Source: Candidatus Poribacteria bacterium
Lineage (GTDB): Bacteria > Poribacteria > WGA-4E > WGA-3G
Direction: 5' to 3'
Assembly (NCBI GenBank): GCA_028824685.1
Contig: JAPPCZ010000049.1
Span: forward strand, 1 to 45,176
Length of the DNA stretch: 45,176 bases
Positions 7,941-16,673 of this stretch are shown one piece after another. A model generated the notes under the pieces. That model was given only the letters and a program-made list of their open reading frames with translations, ran no database searches and was not told the origin of the DNA. The first letter of the stretch is position 1. Each line of letters opens with the position of its first letter. A program made the translations under genes and the position numbers.

Positions 7941-9269
7941 ATGGAGAGCTTGGACATTGGCAAGCTCCAAGAAATGGAGATTTCGGCCTTAAATACCATG
8001 GCACAATCCTACGGCATAGAAGACAGTAATGGATTGCGTAAAGATGAACTCATTACTCGGATCCTTGGAGAGGCCGCAGAAAAAAATATCCCCCTTTACG
8101 GAAAAGGCGTGTTGCAAATCATAAATGACCGAGATCAGAACATCGGTTTTCTTCGATCTCCACGCTCCAATTATTTGCAGAGTGATGAAGACATTTATGT
8201 TTCTCATTCACAGATTCGCTTATTCGGATTGCAGACCGGACACGTTGTTGAAGGTTTGATCCGTCCACCTAAGAAATCGGAGAACAAAACAGAACGTTAC
8301 TTCGCTTTGTTACAAATAGAGAAAGTCAACGGTGAACCACCTGAATCGGTCAAAACGCGAACCTCCTTTGATACTCCCATGCCAGTTTTTCCCTATGAAC
8401 AGTTAAAATTGGAACACAATACTTCTGAATTTGGAACGCGCATCATTGACCTCATGGCACCTATTGGTAAAGGTCAGCGAGGCTTAATTGTGGCTCCACC
8501 TTTTAGTGGAAAGACAACCCTTCTCAAAAACATCGCCTGTGGTATTGAAGCGAATCATCCGGAAGTTTCACTCATATTTTTGTTAATTGATGAACGGCCG
8601 GAGGAGGTCACCGATGTGATACGGACGGTTAATGGTGAAGTCATTAGTTCTACTTTTGATGAACATCCAGAACGACACATCCAAGTGGCAGAAATGGCGA
8701 TCGAAAAAGCAAAACGCATGGTTGAATGCGGAAAAGATGTTGTGATCTTACTTGATAGTATGACGCGTCTTGCAAGGGCACACAATATGACGGCACCACA
8801 TAGCGGGAGAACTCTTTCGGGTGGGTTAGATGCAATGGCGATTGTAGAACCACGTAAATTCTGTGGTGCCGCACGTAAATTTGAAGAGGGCGGTAGTTTA
8901 ACAATCATCGCTTCTGTTCTTGTTGACACTGAAAGCCGTTCTGACACTTATATTTATGAAGAATTCAAAGGCACAGCGAATATGGAAATTCACATGGATC
9001 GTACGCTGTTAGAACTGCGAATTTTCCCAACTATCAATATTGAAACATCAAAAACCCGTCGTGAAGAACTATTGTTAAAACCGGATGTGCTTAACAAAGT
9101 TTGGATATTACGGAAATTGACCAGCCAAATGAGCATCGCTGATTCAATGCAATTTTTGATTAAGCATCTTAGTAAGACTAAATCAAATGAAGAATTTCTT
9201 GAAAAGATGGTTGAAGATGCCGGACAAGTAAGTCCACAGTCCACACAATCTTCCAGAACAGGAAAATGA
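7941..9269 (+). CDS. rho: transcription termination factor Rho
   Basis: Hexameric RNA-dependent ATPase that releases RNA polymerase. Domains in order: Rho N-terminal helical domain (residues 1-50), cold-shock-like RNA-binding domain (about 55-130), and the RecA-like ATPase. The P-loop is APPFSGKTTLL, Walker B is VVILLDSMTRLARAHN, and the following GGLDAMAIVEPRKFCGAARKFEEGGSLTI block covers the Q- and R-loop region. 442 residues is normal. ATG 7941 is preferred over ATG 7932 because GAGGAG (7925-7930) is 10 bases from the former and only one base from the latter. It heads the rho-rpmE-prfA-prmC block. Confidence 0.97.
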   Translation: MESLDIGKLQEMEISALNTMAQSYGIEDSNGLRKDELITRILGEAAEKNIPLYGKGVLQIINDRDQNIGFLRSPRSNYLQSDEDIYVSHSQIRLFGLQTGHVVEGLIRPPKKSENKTERYFALLQIEKVNGEPPESVKTRTSFDTPMPVFPYEQLKLEHNTSEFGTRIIDLMAPIGKGQRGLIVAPPFSGKTTLLKNIACGIEANHPEVSLIFLLIDERPEEVTDVIRTVNGEVISSTFDEHPERHIQVAEMAIEKAKRMVECGKDVVILLDSMTRLARAHNMTAPHSGRTLSGGLDAMAIVEPRKFCGAARKFEEGGSLTIIASVLVDTESRSDTYIYEEFKGTANMEIHMDRTLLELRIFPTINIETSKTRREELLLKPDVLNKVWILRKLTSQMSIADSMQFLIKHLSKTKSNEEFLEKMVEDAGQVSPQSTQSSRTGK

Positions 9270-9341
9270 GAAGAACTTCCTGTCTCACTTTAAATTATCA
9301 TATCTTTAGCATGGAGACAAAGATTCTATTCTTACACTAAA

Positions 9342-9400
9342 TTGTGTGTTGGTCGCGAAACTCAATAGAACGATCTGGCATTATTGATACCAACACACAA
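9342..9400 (+). promoter_or_regulatory. hairpin leader upstream of rpmE
   Basis: TTGTGTGTTGGT (9342-9353) pairs perfectly with ACCAACACACAA (9389-9400). Inside the 35-base loop CAATA and TATTG can form a second stem. The structure ends 13 bases before the rpmE ribosome-binding site. Several bacterial groups have structured L31 leaders that are candidate autoregulatory sites; whether this one matches any of them is unknown. Confidence 0.5.
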
Positions 9401-9426
9401 ATACACTGATGAATAAGGAGCAATTT

Positions 9427-9633
9427 ATGAAACCTGAAATCCATCCAGAAACAACTGAATGCACTATCAGCTGCGTGTGTGGTGCTACATATAAAACAGT
9501 TACAATCCAATCAGATATGCGCGTAGATGTTTGTGCAAAGTGCCATCCGTTCTATACAGGTCAACAAACCCGTTTTATTGACACTGCGGGACGCGTGGAG
9601 AGTTTCCGCCGTCGTTATGGGCTCACTGAATAA
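9427..9633 (+). CDS. rpmE: 50S ribosomal protein L31, zinc-binding form
   Basis: 68-residue ribosomal protein of the large subunit, involved in the inter-subunit bridge. The start MKPEIHPE and the C-terminus ([16 protein letters not shown]) are typical. Cysteines in CTISCVCG and [10 protein letters not shown] provide the zinc ligands of the Cys-containing L31 type. ATG 9427 is chosen because AAGGAG (9414-9419) lies 7 bases before it; ATG 9409 would overlap that site. It sits between rho and prfA, a common arrangement. Confidence 0.97.
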   Translation: MKPEIHPETTECTISCVCGATYKTVTIQSDMRVDVCAKCHPFYTGQQTRFIDTAGRVESFRRRYGLTE

Positions 9634-9725
9634 TCATAACATCACTATATTGGTTAATCTATATTCCGAGTCATTCTAACCACCGTTCTTGTGCGGTTAC
9701 AAAATTGCCCTATAAGGGAATTGAA

Positions 9726-10799
9726 ATGTTTGACAAACTCAAAGACATTCAGAAAAAATTTATTGATGTCGAAAAATCATTAAGCGATCCTGCACAAATC
9801 TCTAACCCACAACGCCTGCAGGAACTTTCAAAGACACATGCTGAGCTTTCGCCTATTGTGTCTGGATATAAAGATTATCAACAGTTGGAAACTGCAATTG
9901 AGGATACGCAGACGCTACTGACAGAAGAGAGTGACGTTGATATGCTGGCGTTAGCACAAGAGGAGTTAGATGATCTTGAGAACCAAAAAGACGAGTTGAC
10001 AGAAACACTTAAGATGCTTCTTATCCCAAAAGACCCTAATGATGAAAAAAATGTGATCATTGAAATTCGCGCAGGGACAGGTGGAGAGGAAGCAAGCCTC
10101 TTTGCAGCAGAGATATTCCGCATGTACACACGATACGCAGAAAGAAAGAATTGGAAAGTCGAAATGCTCAGTGCAAATGCAACTGGGTTAAAAGGGTTCA
10201 AAGAGGTAATTTTTTCCATTGAAGGGAAATTGGCATATAGTCTCCTCAAATATGAAGGGGGAATCCATCGCGTCCAACGAATTCCTACAACCGAAACAAG
10301 TGGGCGAATTCACACATCCGCCGTTACGGTCGCTGTACTTCCTGAGGCAGAAGAAGTTGATTTGAAAATAGATGAAGCGACTGAACTACGGATTGATACC
10401 TACCGATCTTCGGGACCCGGTGGACAGAGTGTTAATACAACGGATTCTGCTATCCGCATTACACACATTCCAACAGGCCTTGTTGTAACCCAGCAAGACG
10501 AAAAATCACAGCACAAAAATCGGTCTAAAGCGATGAAAATCCTCCGAGCTCGGTTACAAGAAAAAAAACAAGCGGAATTAAACAAGGAACGGGCTGAAAC
10601 CCGTCGATCTATGGTAGGTAGTGGAGATAGGAGCGAGAAAATTCGCACCTATAATTTCCCCCAATCACGGGTTACTGATCATAGAATCCAATTTAGCATT
10701 CACCAGTTAGAGGGTGTTTTAGATGGCCAATTAGACCCATTTATAGAAAATCTAACAACCGCCGATCAAACTGAAATGTTAAAAAACGAAGATTTATAA
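9726..10799 (+). CDS. prfA: peptide chain release factor 1
   Basis: 357-residue RF1, which reads UAA/UAG and triggers peptidyl-tRNA hydrolysis. The catalytic GGQ is in [15 protein letters not shown], and the codon-recognition loop [17 protein letters not shown] has the P-x-T tripeptide of RF1 rather than SPF of RF2. ATG 9726 follows AAGGGA at a suitable distance; TTG 9705 in the same frame has no such site. The GGQ-methylating enzyme gene prmC follows, fitting the shared function. Confidence 0.97.
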   Translation: MFDKLKDIQKKFIDVEKSLSDPAQISNPQRLQELSKTHAELSPIVSGYKDYQQLETAIEDTQTLLTEESDVDMLALAQEELDDLENQKDELTETLKMLLIPKDPNDEKNVIIEIRAGTGGEEASLFAAEIFRMYTRYAERKNWKVEMLSANATGLKGFKEVIFSIEGKLAYSLLKYEGGIHRVQRIPTTETSGRIHTSAVTVAVLPEAEEVDLKIDEATELRIDTYRSSGPGGQSVNTTDSAIRITHIPTGLVVTQQDEKSQHKNRSKAMKILRARLQEKKQAELNKERAETRRSMVGSGDRSEKIRTYNFPQSRVTDHRIQFSIHQLEGVLDGQLDPFIENLTTADQTEMLKNEDL

Positions 10800-10927
10800 A
10801 CCACTTTAATATAATTTAAAATATCAATATTATATCGTGTATAAATAGAAAGCCACAAAACTAAATTCTCTTACTTCCTACCTTCCTATTTCACGTTACG
10901 GAGTTCTCTGAAATCAGATAAGAATTT

Positions 10928-11797
10928 ATGGCTACCAAAATCTGGCACGTGCTTGAACTCCTTGAGTGGACAACAGGTTATTTTGAAAAACATAAGATTC
11001 CAAATCCACGGTTAGACGCTGAAGTCTTACTTGGGCACCTGATCGAAAAAAGTCGTTTACAACTCTACCTTCATTTTGATATGCCAGTCTTTCAAGACGA
11101 TCTTACGGTGTTCCGAGAGTTAATCAAGAAACGAATTGCACGCACCCCAATCAGCTATCTCACTAACCGTAAGGAATTCATGTCACTGGATTTCTATGTT
11201 GATGAAAAAGTGCTTATCCCGCGTCCAGAGACGGAATTCATAGTGGAAACAATTCTTAAAACGAAAAAGGACACACCGCAACGTTTATTGGAGATTGGTA
11301 CCGGAAGTGGTGTTATAGCAATTGCCCTTGCCGTTAACAAGCCTGAGTGGGAAATCATCGCAACCGATATATCTAAAGACGCATTGGCAGTTGCAGAAAA
11401 AAATAGGGATATGCATGAATGTATTGATCGCATTGATCTTCTACATGGCGATCTTTTTGAACCGATTAAAACACTACAGTCTCCACGATTTAATTGGATA
11501 GTTTCTAACCCACCTTATGTTATGACCAACGAGTGTGACACCTTAAGTCCAGATATTCGGGATTATGAGCCACACATTGCACTTTTCGCTGGTGAAGATG
11601 GTTTATCTATCATTCGCCGCTTGATAGCCGAAGCACCAAATTACCTTCACCCTGAAGGCAAACTCATTTTTGAAATTGGTGATAAACAAGCAGAATCGGT
11701 CAAAACCCTACTTGATGAACAACCTGCGTATCAGAATTATCGGTTCATAAAGGATTACGCTGGGATAGAACGTGTTGTTCTTGCAACTGTAGAATGA
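10928..11797 (+). CDS. prmC: peptide chain release factor N5-glutamine methyltransferase
   Basis: 289-residue SAM-dependent methyltransferase that methylates the GGQ glutamine of release factors. The N-terminal helical domain includes PNPRLDAEVLLGH and PISYLTNRKEFM. The SAM motif is LEIGTGSGVIAIALA and the catalytic motif is NPPYV (in WIVSNPPYV). The gene follows prfA by 128 A/T-rich bases and ends the block. It converges with the Uma2 gene with only about 50 bases between them, and no intrinsic terminator is visible there. Confidence 0.95.
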   Translation: MATKIWHVLELLEWTTGYFEKHKIPNPRLDAEVLLGHLIEKSRLQLYLHFDMPVFQDDLTVFRELIKKRIARTPISYLTNRKEFMSLDFYVDEKVLIPRPETEFIVETILKTKKDTPQRLLEIGTGSGVIAIALAVNKPEWEIIATDISKDALAVAEKNRDMHECIDRIDLLHGDLFEPIKTLQSPRFNWIVSNPPYVMTNECDTLSPDIRDYEPHIALFAGEDGLSIIRRLIAEAPNYLHPEGKLIFEIGDKQAESVKTLLDEQPAYQNYRFIKDYAGIERVVLATVE

Positions 11798-11848
11798 AAT
11801 AAGCAGATATTTGGGATGTGTATTGATGTGGCTATACCTTTTTGGTTA

Positions 11849-12433
11849 TTAAGACGCGTTCAATATCAATTCGGTGCGCGAGTATATATCCTGCAAATGC
11901 AACTCACATTCAATTGAACGCAGCTGCACAACATCATCAAGTTCCGTATATTTACTCTCCAGCCATTCAGTTTTCTGACGAATATAGTGTTCAATGCTAA
12001 CCTGATCCTGTGAAACAAGAAGGTATTCTTGCAACGAATCAAGTTGCTTATAAAACTCAAATTTCTCACCTCTGTCATAGACTTCCGTTGAAGGAGAAAG
12101 AACTTCTATCACTACCCTTGGGTTAAGGAGTGTATCAAAGACATTATCCTCAAACCGAGGTTCTTCACAGGCAACGACAACATCCGGATAAAAGTATGAG
12201 TTTGTTGAATGAATTCTCACGCGCATGTCACTGGAATGGACTTCACACTTCTGCCCTTTCAATTGTTCTCGGAGTTCCCCAAAAATATCTCCCGTGATAA
12301 AACTATGTGCGCGGCTTGCACCGGACATTGCAATTATTTGTCCTTTTAGATATTCGTGTTTTGTGGTCGCCTTACGTTCAAAAGAGATATATTCTTCAGG
12401 CGTAAGATAAGTTCGCGCTGCAGCAGATGACAT
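11849..12433 (-). CDS. Uma2 family (DUF820) putative restriction-like nuclease
   Basis: About 194 residues, the usual length of Uma2/DUF820 proteins, which are abundant in cyanobacteria and some uncultured phyla. The typical start (YLTPEEYISFE......HEYLKGQIIAMSGAS) is present. The PD-(D/E)XK-like core is visible as YFYPDVVVAC, then RVVIEVLSPSTEVYDRGEKFEFYK. The function in cells is unknown; a nuclease or mobile-element link is predicted from the fold only. ATG 12433 (GGAG with 6 bases of spacing) is preferred; ATG 12445 has AGGGA only 3 bases away. A TATAAT box for this gene lies at 12492-12497 on the minus strand, without a clear -35 box. Confidence 0.8.
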   Translation of the reverse strand: MSSAAARTYLTPEEYISFERKATTKHEYLKGQIIAMSGASRAHSFITGDIFGELREQLKGQKCEVHSSDMRVRIHSTNSYFYPDVVVACEEPRFEDNVFDTLLNPRVVIEVLSPSTEVYDRGEKFEFYKQLDSLQEYLLVSQDQVSIEHYIRQKTEWLESKYTELDDVVQLRSIECELHLQDIYSRTELILNAS

Positions 12434-12445
12434 AAATGGCTCCAT

Positions 12446-12603
12446 AATTCCCTATAGATTTAGCGAAATCTAAAATTTCAATATCAATTCAATTATACCA
12501 TAATTTTCAATTTCAGATTGTAAAATCTACTATAATACAGGATTATTCAGTTTTCGGTTTTTCTGCTATATTTATCACAAATGTTAATATGTTATAATAG
12601 CAT
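12446..12603. other. A/T-rich intergenic stretch
   Basis: No gene is seen. It contains a small hairpin, TAGATTT/AAATCTA at 12455-12472, and a minus-strand TATAAT at 12492-12497 that may drive the Uma2 gene. A plus-strand TATAAT near 12592 has no good -35 box. Confidence 0.4.
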
Positions 12604-12715
12604 TGTAGGTCGGGTAGAGCGAAGGGAAACCCGACATGAATCAAACGTGTCGGGTTTCCCTTCGCTCTACCCGCTGAATGCCAACAGGCATTCATAGCGT
12701 TGATTTGGACCTACA
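12604..12715. repeat. composite palindromic repeat element
   Basis: Outer inverted ends TGTAGGTC (12604-12611) and GACCTACA (12708-12715) enclose two hairpins. The first has perfect 26-bp arms at 12611-12636 and 12648-12673, beginning CGGGTAGAGCGAAGGG, with an 11-base loop. The second is GAATGCC-AACA-GGCATTC near 12676-12694. Parts recur elsewhere (for example TGTAGGTCGGGTAGA at 30091). It codes for nothing obvious and resembles a non-autonomous mobile repeat. Confidence 0.8.
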
Positions 12716-12843
12716 AGATAAACTCACAGTAAAACCTATTAACCGATTATTTTTAAAACTGAATAACCCTGACTATAATACCCCAACTTTCTTACGTGAG
12801 AGTTACCTCGCGTCCTATTTAGTGCTATGTTCAATATAACTCA

Positions 12844-12881
12844 AAAAGAAAAAGGCAGATACCCAATAAAGGATACCTGCC
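12844..12881 (-). terminator. intrinsic terminator of the minus-strand PD40 operon
   Basis: Read on the minus strand, GGCAGGTATCC pairs imperfectly with GGTATCTGCC across a short loop and is followed by TTTTTCTTTT. It lies 33 bases after the stop of the PD40 gene. Confidence 0.7.
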
Positions 12882-12913
12882 TGTATAAAATATGGTGTTC
12901 ACGGATTACGGTT

Positions 12914-13942
12914 TTACTGCTTTAGCGTTCCCCACGTTACTTTTTTTTTATCCTGTGGTGAAACGGACAATGTCCCTTCTATCCAGTCTGGATAGTCCTC
13001 ATCTTCTTCTCCGCGTGTCAAGCGTTTGAGGTTTCGCGTGTTGAAATCGTAGCGATAGAGATCATAATTCGGTTTGGGTGTATCAAGCATCTTTAGGTCG
13101 AAAAGCAATGCCTTGTCATTGTCCATCCAACACATGGCACCGACAAGCACACGCAGATTCTTGCCGAGGTTGTCAAGGGTGTCATAAATGCCCTTTATTT
13201 GTTTTGCGTTACCGCGAAGTGTCGCAACGGTAAGACGGCATCGATGGAAGTCGTTTTCCCACACGCAGTCGTCAAACAAAATACGTTCCCCATCCGCAGA
13301 CCACCTGGGTAAGTACTTATCAGTAGCCTCGTCATCCTGTTTCGGATCAGGAAGAAGGGGGCGCTGATCCTCGCCATTCGCTGACATCACATAAATATTT
13401 CTGATACCACTGTCTGTAAACTTTTCGTAAACAATCTGTGTGCCATCAGGCGACCAGTCGGGGGAACCTGCATCTTCTCCACCATCTTCAATGTCTGTTA
13501 GCTGCGTGACGTGCAGCGTCGTAAGGTCTATGACATGCACCTCCCATCTTCCACTTCGCACACTGCTAAAAGCGATTCTTTTGCCGTCAGGCGACCAAGA
13601 CGAACCGATATCCAAGACATTATTGTCAGTGAGGCGTTGGACGTTCGTTCCGTCTGCGTTCATGATAAACAACTCAAACGTGGATTGTCTTTTGTCCATT
13701 CGTCGAGTAAAGGCGATTCTTTTGCCATCAGGCGACCAGCGGGGCTGCTTGTCTCTTGACACTGTGTTTTTTGTGAGCCGTCGTCTGCCAGTGCCATCAT
13801 CGTTCATCACGTAAATGTCACCTTCTATACAGAAGACAATTTTCGCATCAACAATAGACGTATCTAACAAGAGCAGACAACAGATGAAGAAAATGACAAT
13901 GACCTGGATATGTGAAAAGACAAATGGTCTTAGACGTTTCAT
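12914..13942 (-). CDS. exported TolB-like PD40 beta-propeller protein
   Basis: 342 residues with an N-terminal signal peptide or anchor (MKRLRPFVFSHIQVIVIFFICCLLLLD). At least four PD40 repeats follow, each with a SPDG or SADG turn: PRWSPDGKRIAF, SSWSPDGKRIAF, PDWSPDGTQIVY and PRWSADGERILF. This is the TolB-type propeller, probably periplasmic; the TolB N-terminal domain is absent, so it is not a true TolB. The start is set by AGGAGG 9 bases before the ATG at 13942; an in-frame ATG further upstream would have no ribosome-binding site. It is the second gene of an operon that begins with the leader RNA at 14635-14732. Confidence 0.8.
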   Translation of the reverse strand: MKRLRPFVFSHIQVIVIFFICCLLLLDTSIVDAKIVFCIEGDIYVMNDDGTGRRRLTKNTVSRDKQPRWSPDGKRIAFTRRMDKRQSTFELFIMNADGTNVQRLTDNNVLDIGSSWSPDGKRIAFSSVRSGRWEVHVIDLTTLHVTQLTDIEDGGEDAGSPDWSPDGTQIVYEKFTDSGIRNIYVMSANGEDQRPLLPDPKQDDEATDKYLPRWSADGERILFDDCVWENDFHRCRLTVATLRGNAKQIKGIYDTLDNLGKNLRVLVGAMCWMDNDKALLFDLKMLDTPKPNYDLYRYDFNTRNLKRLTRGEEDEDYPDWIEGTLSVSPQDKKKVTWGTLKQ

Positions 13943-14033
13943 CGGTGGATACCTCCTATTACAGATGATTATTTTGGGCAAGCGACGCGGACACACCGCA
14001 TCGCTTGCACCGTTATTGATGGAAAAAGGACTC

Positions 14034-14531
14034 TTAGTATGTAAATCTAAGGTAGGCGGACGAGCCGAAATCTTCCTTCTCATCAAAATTGCCATCACCA
14101 TCAAAATCGAATTTCAACTCTAAACCAACGTCCCCGTTTGCAACGTACCACCCTCTTCTCCCGCCTGTCATATCAATATTTAAAGAAGGCAAAAAGGATA
14201 TCCAATCATTCCTCGGTAACCAGCCATTTTTGGAATCAGATTTCTCCCTAAACACAATTCTCCCCTTCCTCTTCACAGTGAGTGAGGCAGAGAAATAGTA
14301 TCGAACAGGTATATTACTGAAATTCCAAATGTTCGCATACGAACCGGGCTTGACGAAGGGTTCAATATAAGAAATACCCAGCGAGGTCTGTGATTCAGTA
14401 TTGTTGAGAAACTTATTGTCATGGTCGGTGTGATGATCAGCGGACAAGTTCATTGGAAGTATACAGATTGTCCCAAAAAGCATCATCAGTGCGAAAAGAA
14501 AAGCGTTGCGTGGTAAAAGTTTACCGATCAT
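14034..14531 (-). CDS. secreted protein with a C-terminal calcium-binding-like motif, unknown function
   Basis: 165 residues. The signal peptide (MIGKLLPRNAFLFALMMLFGTICILP) probably ends near NLSA-DHH. The mature part looks beta-rich (YYFSASLTVKRKGRIVF). A loop FDFDGDGNFDEKEDFG near the C-terminus matches the D.D.DG..D..E pattern of EF-hand/dockerin-type calcium sites. The start is chosen by GGAGG 6 bases before the ATG at 14531. It is first in the operon with the PD40 gene, 91 bases apart, behind a promoter and structured leader. I do not recognise the family. Confidence 0.65.
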   Translation of the reverse strand: MIGKLLPRNAFLFALMMLFGTICILPMNLSADHHTDHDNKFLNNTESQTSLGISYIEPFVKPGSYANIWNFSNIPVRYYFSASLTVKRKGRIVFREKSDSKNGWLPRNDWISFLPSLNIDMTGGRRGWYVANGDVGLELKFDFDGDGNFDEKEDFGSSAYLRFTY

Positions 14532-14634
14532 TATTTTCCTCCAAATAAAGTTGACATGCTTTGATAGCATATCGTAAGTTTATCGGGTTCCCTATCCTTG
14601 TTCGGTAGACCTTCCACCGGCTTAATACAGATTT

Positions 14635-14718
14635 GGGGCACCCTGGCTACTACACCATAAGATCCCAGACATAAAATTGTTGAGAAGGGGCCCCATCTTA
14701 AATCTTATGTTGTAGTAG
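14635..14718 (-). promoter_or_regulatory. structured leader RNA, copy 1 (stem plus candidate pseudoknot)
   Basis: On the minus strand the transcript should begin almost directly with CTACTACAACATAAGAT (14718-14702). This pairs with ATCTTATGGTGTAGTAG (14663-14647), 16 of 17 positions. The loop contains ATGGGGCCCCTTCTC; its GGGGC (14694-14690) can pair with GCCCC (14639-14635) just after the stem, forming a pseudoknot. The loop motif and the downstream GGGTGCCC are shared with the leader at 40974-41049, while the stems differ in sequence. No known riboswitch class was recognised. Confidence 0.6.
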
Positions 14719-14726
14719 TTAATGGT

Positions 14727-14755
14727 ATTATACAATAAATTGCAAAGAAAGTCAA
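14727..14755 (-). promoter_or_regulatory. strong sigma-70-type promoter for the PD40 operon
   Basis: On the minus strand TTGACT (14755-14750), a 17-base spacer and TATAAT (14732-14727). The start of transcription falls at the 5' edge of the leader stem. Confidence 0.8.
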
Positions 14756-14807
14756 ATAGAAATTGAAAAATAATTCCATAATTCCATTTTCATTATAGCC
14801 AAAATAC

Positions 14808-14836
14808 TTGACATTAAATCTCTCTATAGATAAACT
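14808..14836 (+). promoter_or_regulatory. promoter of the catabolic operon
   Basis: TTGACA at 14808-14813, a 17-base spacer and TAAACT at 14831-14836, about 30 bases before the first start codon. It is divergent from the PD40 operon promoter. Confidence 0.65.
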
Positions 14837-14865
14837 AAAAACAAAATCCTGTTGGAGGAATATCT

Positions 14866-15909
14866 ATGCACATCAACGATTTAGATACGCCCACCCTTAT
14901 TGCTGATTTAGATGTGCTTGAGCAAAATATCAAGGGGATGGCAACTCACTGCCGTAACATTGACATTCCGCTACGCGTTCACACCAAAACACATAAAGTT
15001 CCAGAAATCGCTAAATTACAACTTGATGCTGGTTCTCAAGGAATTACGTGTCAGAAATTGGGTGAAGCAGAGGTGATGGTAGAAGCAGGAATTGACGAGG
15101 TCCTTATTCCGTATAACATCGTCGGGAAGCCGAAGCTGAAGCGATTAACAGCGTTATCAAGACAAGCGCGGATTATAGTCGCACTCGATTCTGAAGAGAC
15201 AGCAGCAGGTATTTCTCAGCAAGCAGATGCAGATGGATGTATCATTACCGTTGTATTGGAATTGGACACAGGTGGCGGACGATGTGGCGTAGGATCACCG
15301 CAACAGGCGCAACAACTTGCACAAAAGGTTGTTAAGATGTCCGGGATAGATTTTCAGGGTGTGATGACCTATCCAAGTAACGTAAACGCAAAGCCGTTTA
15401 TTGAAGAAACAGTCGATTTATTGAAGAAAGATGGCATCTCTGTAAAAATAATCAGTGGGGGTGGAACAGGGTCAGAAGTAGCGTCAAAGGAACTTGGCTG
15501 CACGGAAACGCGTAGCGGTTCTTATGTTTACGAAGGAATGACACGCATCGGTAATTCAGAGATGTTATCTCCAGAGCGATGTGTGCTGCGCGTTCTTGTA
15601 ACAGTTGTTAGCACGCCAACCTCTGACAGGATAATCGTTGATGGTGGACAGAAGACTTTTACCAGTTATCCACCAACACCCTATGGACATATCATTGAAT
15701 TTCCTGAAGCGAAAATTTACGGTATGTCTGTTGAACACGGACATATAGATGTAAGCGAATGTTCACATCAATTTCGGGTCGGTGAAAGACTCTCTGTGAT
15801 TCCGCTGCACCAAGGGATGACAAGCAATCTTCACGATGAACTCATAGGCGTACGCGGATGGACAGTTGAAACAGTCTGGCAAATTGCAGGCAGGGGGAAA
15901 GTAAAATAA
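14866..15909 (+). CDS. PLP enzyme of the D-threonine aldolase / D-serine dehydratase-like family
   Basis: 347 residues with the alanine-racemase-type PLP barrel at the N-terminus (DLDTPTLIADLDVLEQNI, then the PLP lysine in RVHTKTHK) and a beta-rich C-terminal domain. The family cleaves D-threonine-like 3-hydroxy amino acids or dehydrates D-serine with a metal. EHGHIDVSE and PLHQGMTSNLHDELIGVRG mark the metal-site region. The second ligand position, usually H-x-C or H-x-D, reads H-Q-G here, so metal binding may be changed. A good site (GGAGG) precedes the ATG. The gene overlaps the PhyH gene by one base (TAATG), so they are co-translated. The substrate is not known. Confidence 0.8.
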   Translation: MHINDLDTPTLIADLDVLEQNIKGMATHCRNIDIPLRVHTKTHKVPEIAKLQLDAGSQGITCQKLGEAEVMVEAGIDEVLIPYNIVGKPKLKRLTALSRQARIIVALDSEETAAGISQQADADGCIITVVLELDTGGGRCGVGSPQQAQQLAQKVVKMSGIDFQGVMTYPSNVNAKPFIEETVDLLKKDGISVKIISGGGTGSEVASKELGCTETRSGSYVYEGMTRIGNSEMLSPERCVLRVLVTVVSTPTSDRIIVDGGQKTFTSYPPTPYGHIIEFPEAKIYGMSVEHGHIDVSECSHQFRVGERLSVIPLHQGMTSNLHDELIGVRGWTVETVWQIAGRGKVK

Positions 15910-16625
15910 TGATTCGACCAACTCCAGAACAGAAAACACAGTGGGAACAAGAAGGTTATCTCGTCTTTGAAAACGCAATTCAAGGTGATGACTTGAAACG
16001 TCTACAATCTGCTTTTGATTTTTGGGCAGCGGAATGTAAGGAAGAATGGTTGGATAGAGTTGAAGCGGGTGAAGCTGCTGCGACTTTCTACGACATTCCA
16101 AATCCGCTTGAAAAAGACCCAATTTTCATTGACATAATTGATTACCCAAGCTACTACGGTGCGTTAATGGAATTTACAGACGACGATCTGATTTTATTAG
16201 GACCACAAGTTAGAACAGTTGCACCGTGGCCCGTCAGCTACACAGGATGGCATCCCGACGTTGGAAAAAACAATCCTCTCCATATTAAAGTGCAAATCTA
16301 TGTCAACGATGTCGCCAAAGGAAGTGGAGAATTCGGTTTTGTTCCCGGTAGTCACAAGCCAGATACCGGTCCATATAAACGTCCGTTGCTGCAGGAGAGT
16401 ATGCCAGGGCACAAAACTTTTCCGGGGAAAGCAGGGACTGCAATTATGTTCAATTCGTGTGGTTGGCATACATCAATGGACAATGCTTCGGATACGCCAC
16501 GAAAATCGATTATTCTGATCTATGAGAAGCGAACCCCAGGACGGATTGGACCTGAGCAGTTCGCCGCTATCTCCGAACATTGCACAACACCTGAACGACG
16601 TAAATTGTTTAGTTTGGCTGACTGA
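15909..16625 (+). CDS. phytanoyl-CoA dioxygenase (PhyH) family oxygenase
   Basis: 238-residue Fe(II)/2-oxoglutarate-dependent oxygenase. The metal ligands are visible as H-x-D in GWHPDVG (near residue 117) and the distal His in SCGWHTSMDNAS. Family landmarks include the N-terminal EQEGYLVFENAI, and GSGEFGFVPGSHK in the middle. Substrates of bacterial members vary widely (lipids, amines, phosphonates, antibiotic precursors) and cannot be assigned. Its start codon overlaps the upstream stop codon, and the amidohydrolase follows 48 bases later, pointing to one catabolic pathway. Confidence 0.88.
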   Translation: MIRPTPEQKTQWEQEGYLVFENAIQGDDLKRLQSAFDFWAAECKEEWLDRVEAGEAAATFYDIPNPLEKDPIFIDIIDYPSYYGALMEFTDDDLILLGPQVRTVAPWPVSYTGWHPDVGKNNPLHIKVQIYVNDVAKGSGEFGFVPGSHKPDTGPYKRPLLQESMPGHKTFPGKAGTAIMFNSCGWHTSMDNASDTPRKSIILIYEKRTPGRIGPEQFAAISEHCTTPERRKLFSLAD

Positions 16626-16673
16626 ATCCTCAATATGCGTGCGTTGTAAATCTGTCTACAAAGGAAATAATTT

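Noticed and set aside
12914..13942. Assignment as TolB of the Tol-Pal system
   Set aside because: PD40 repeats are present but the TolB N-terminal domain is missing and no tol/pal genes are nearby.
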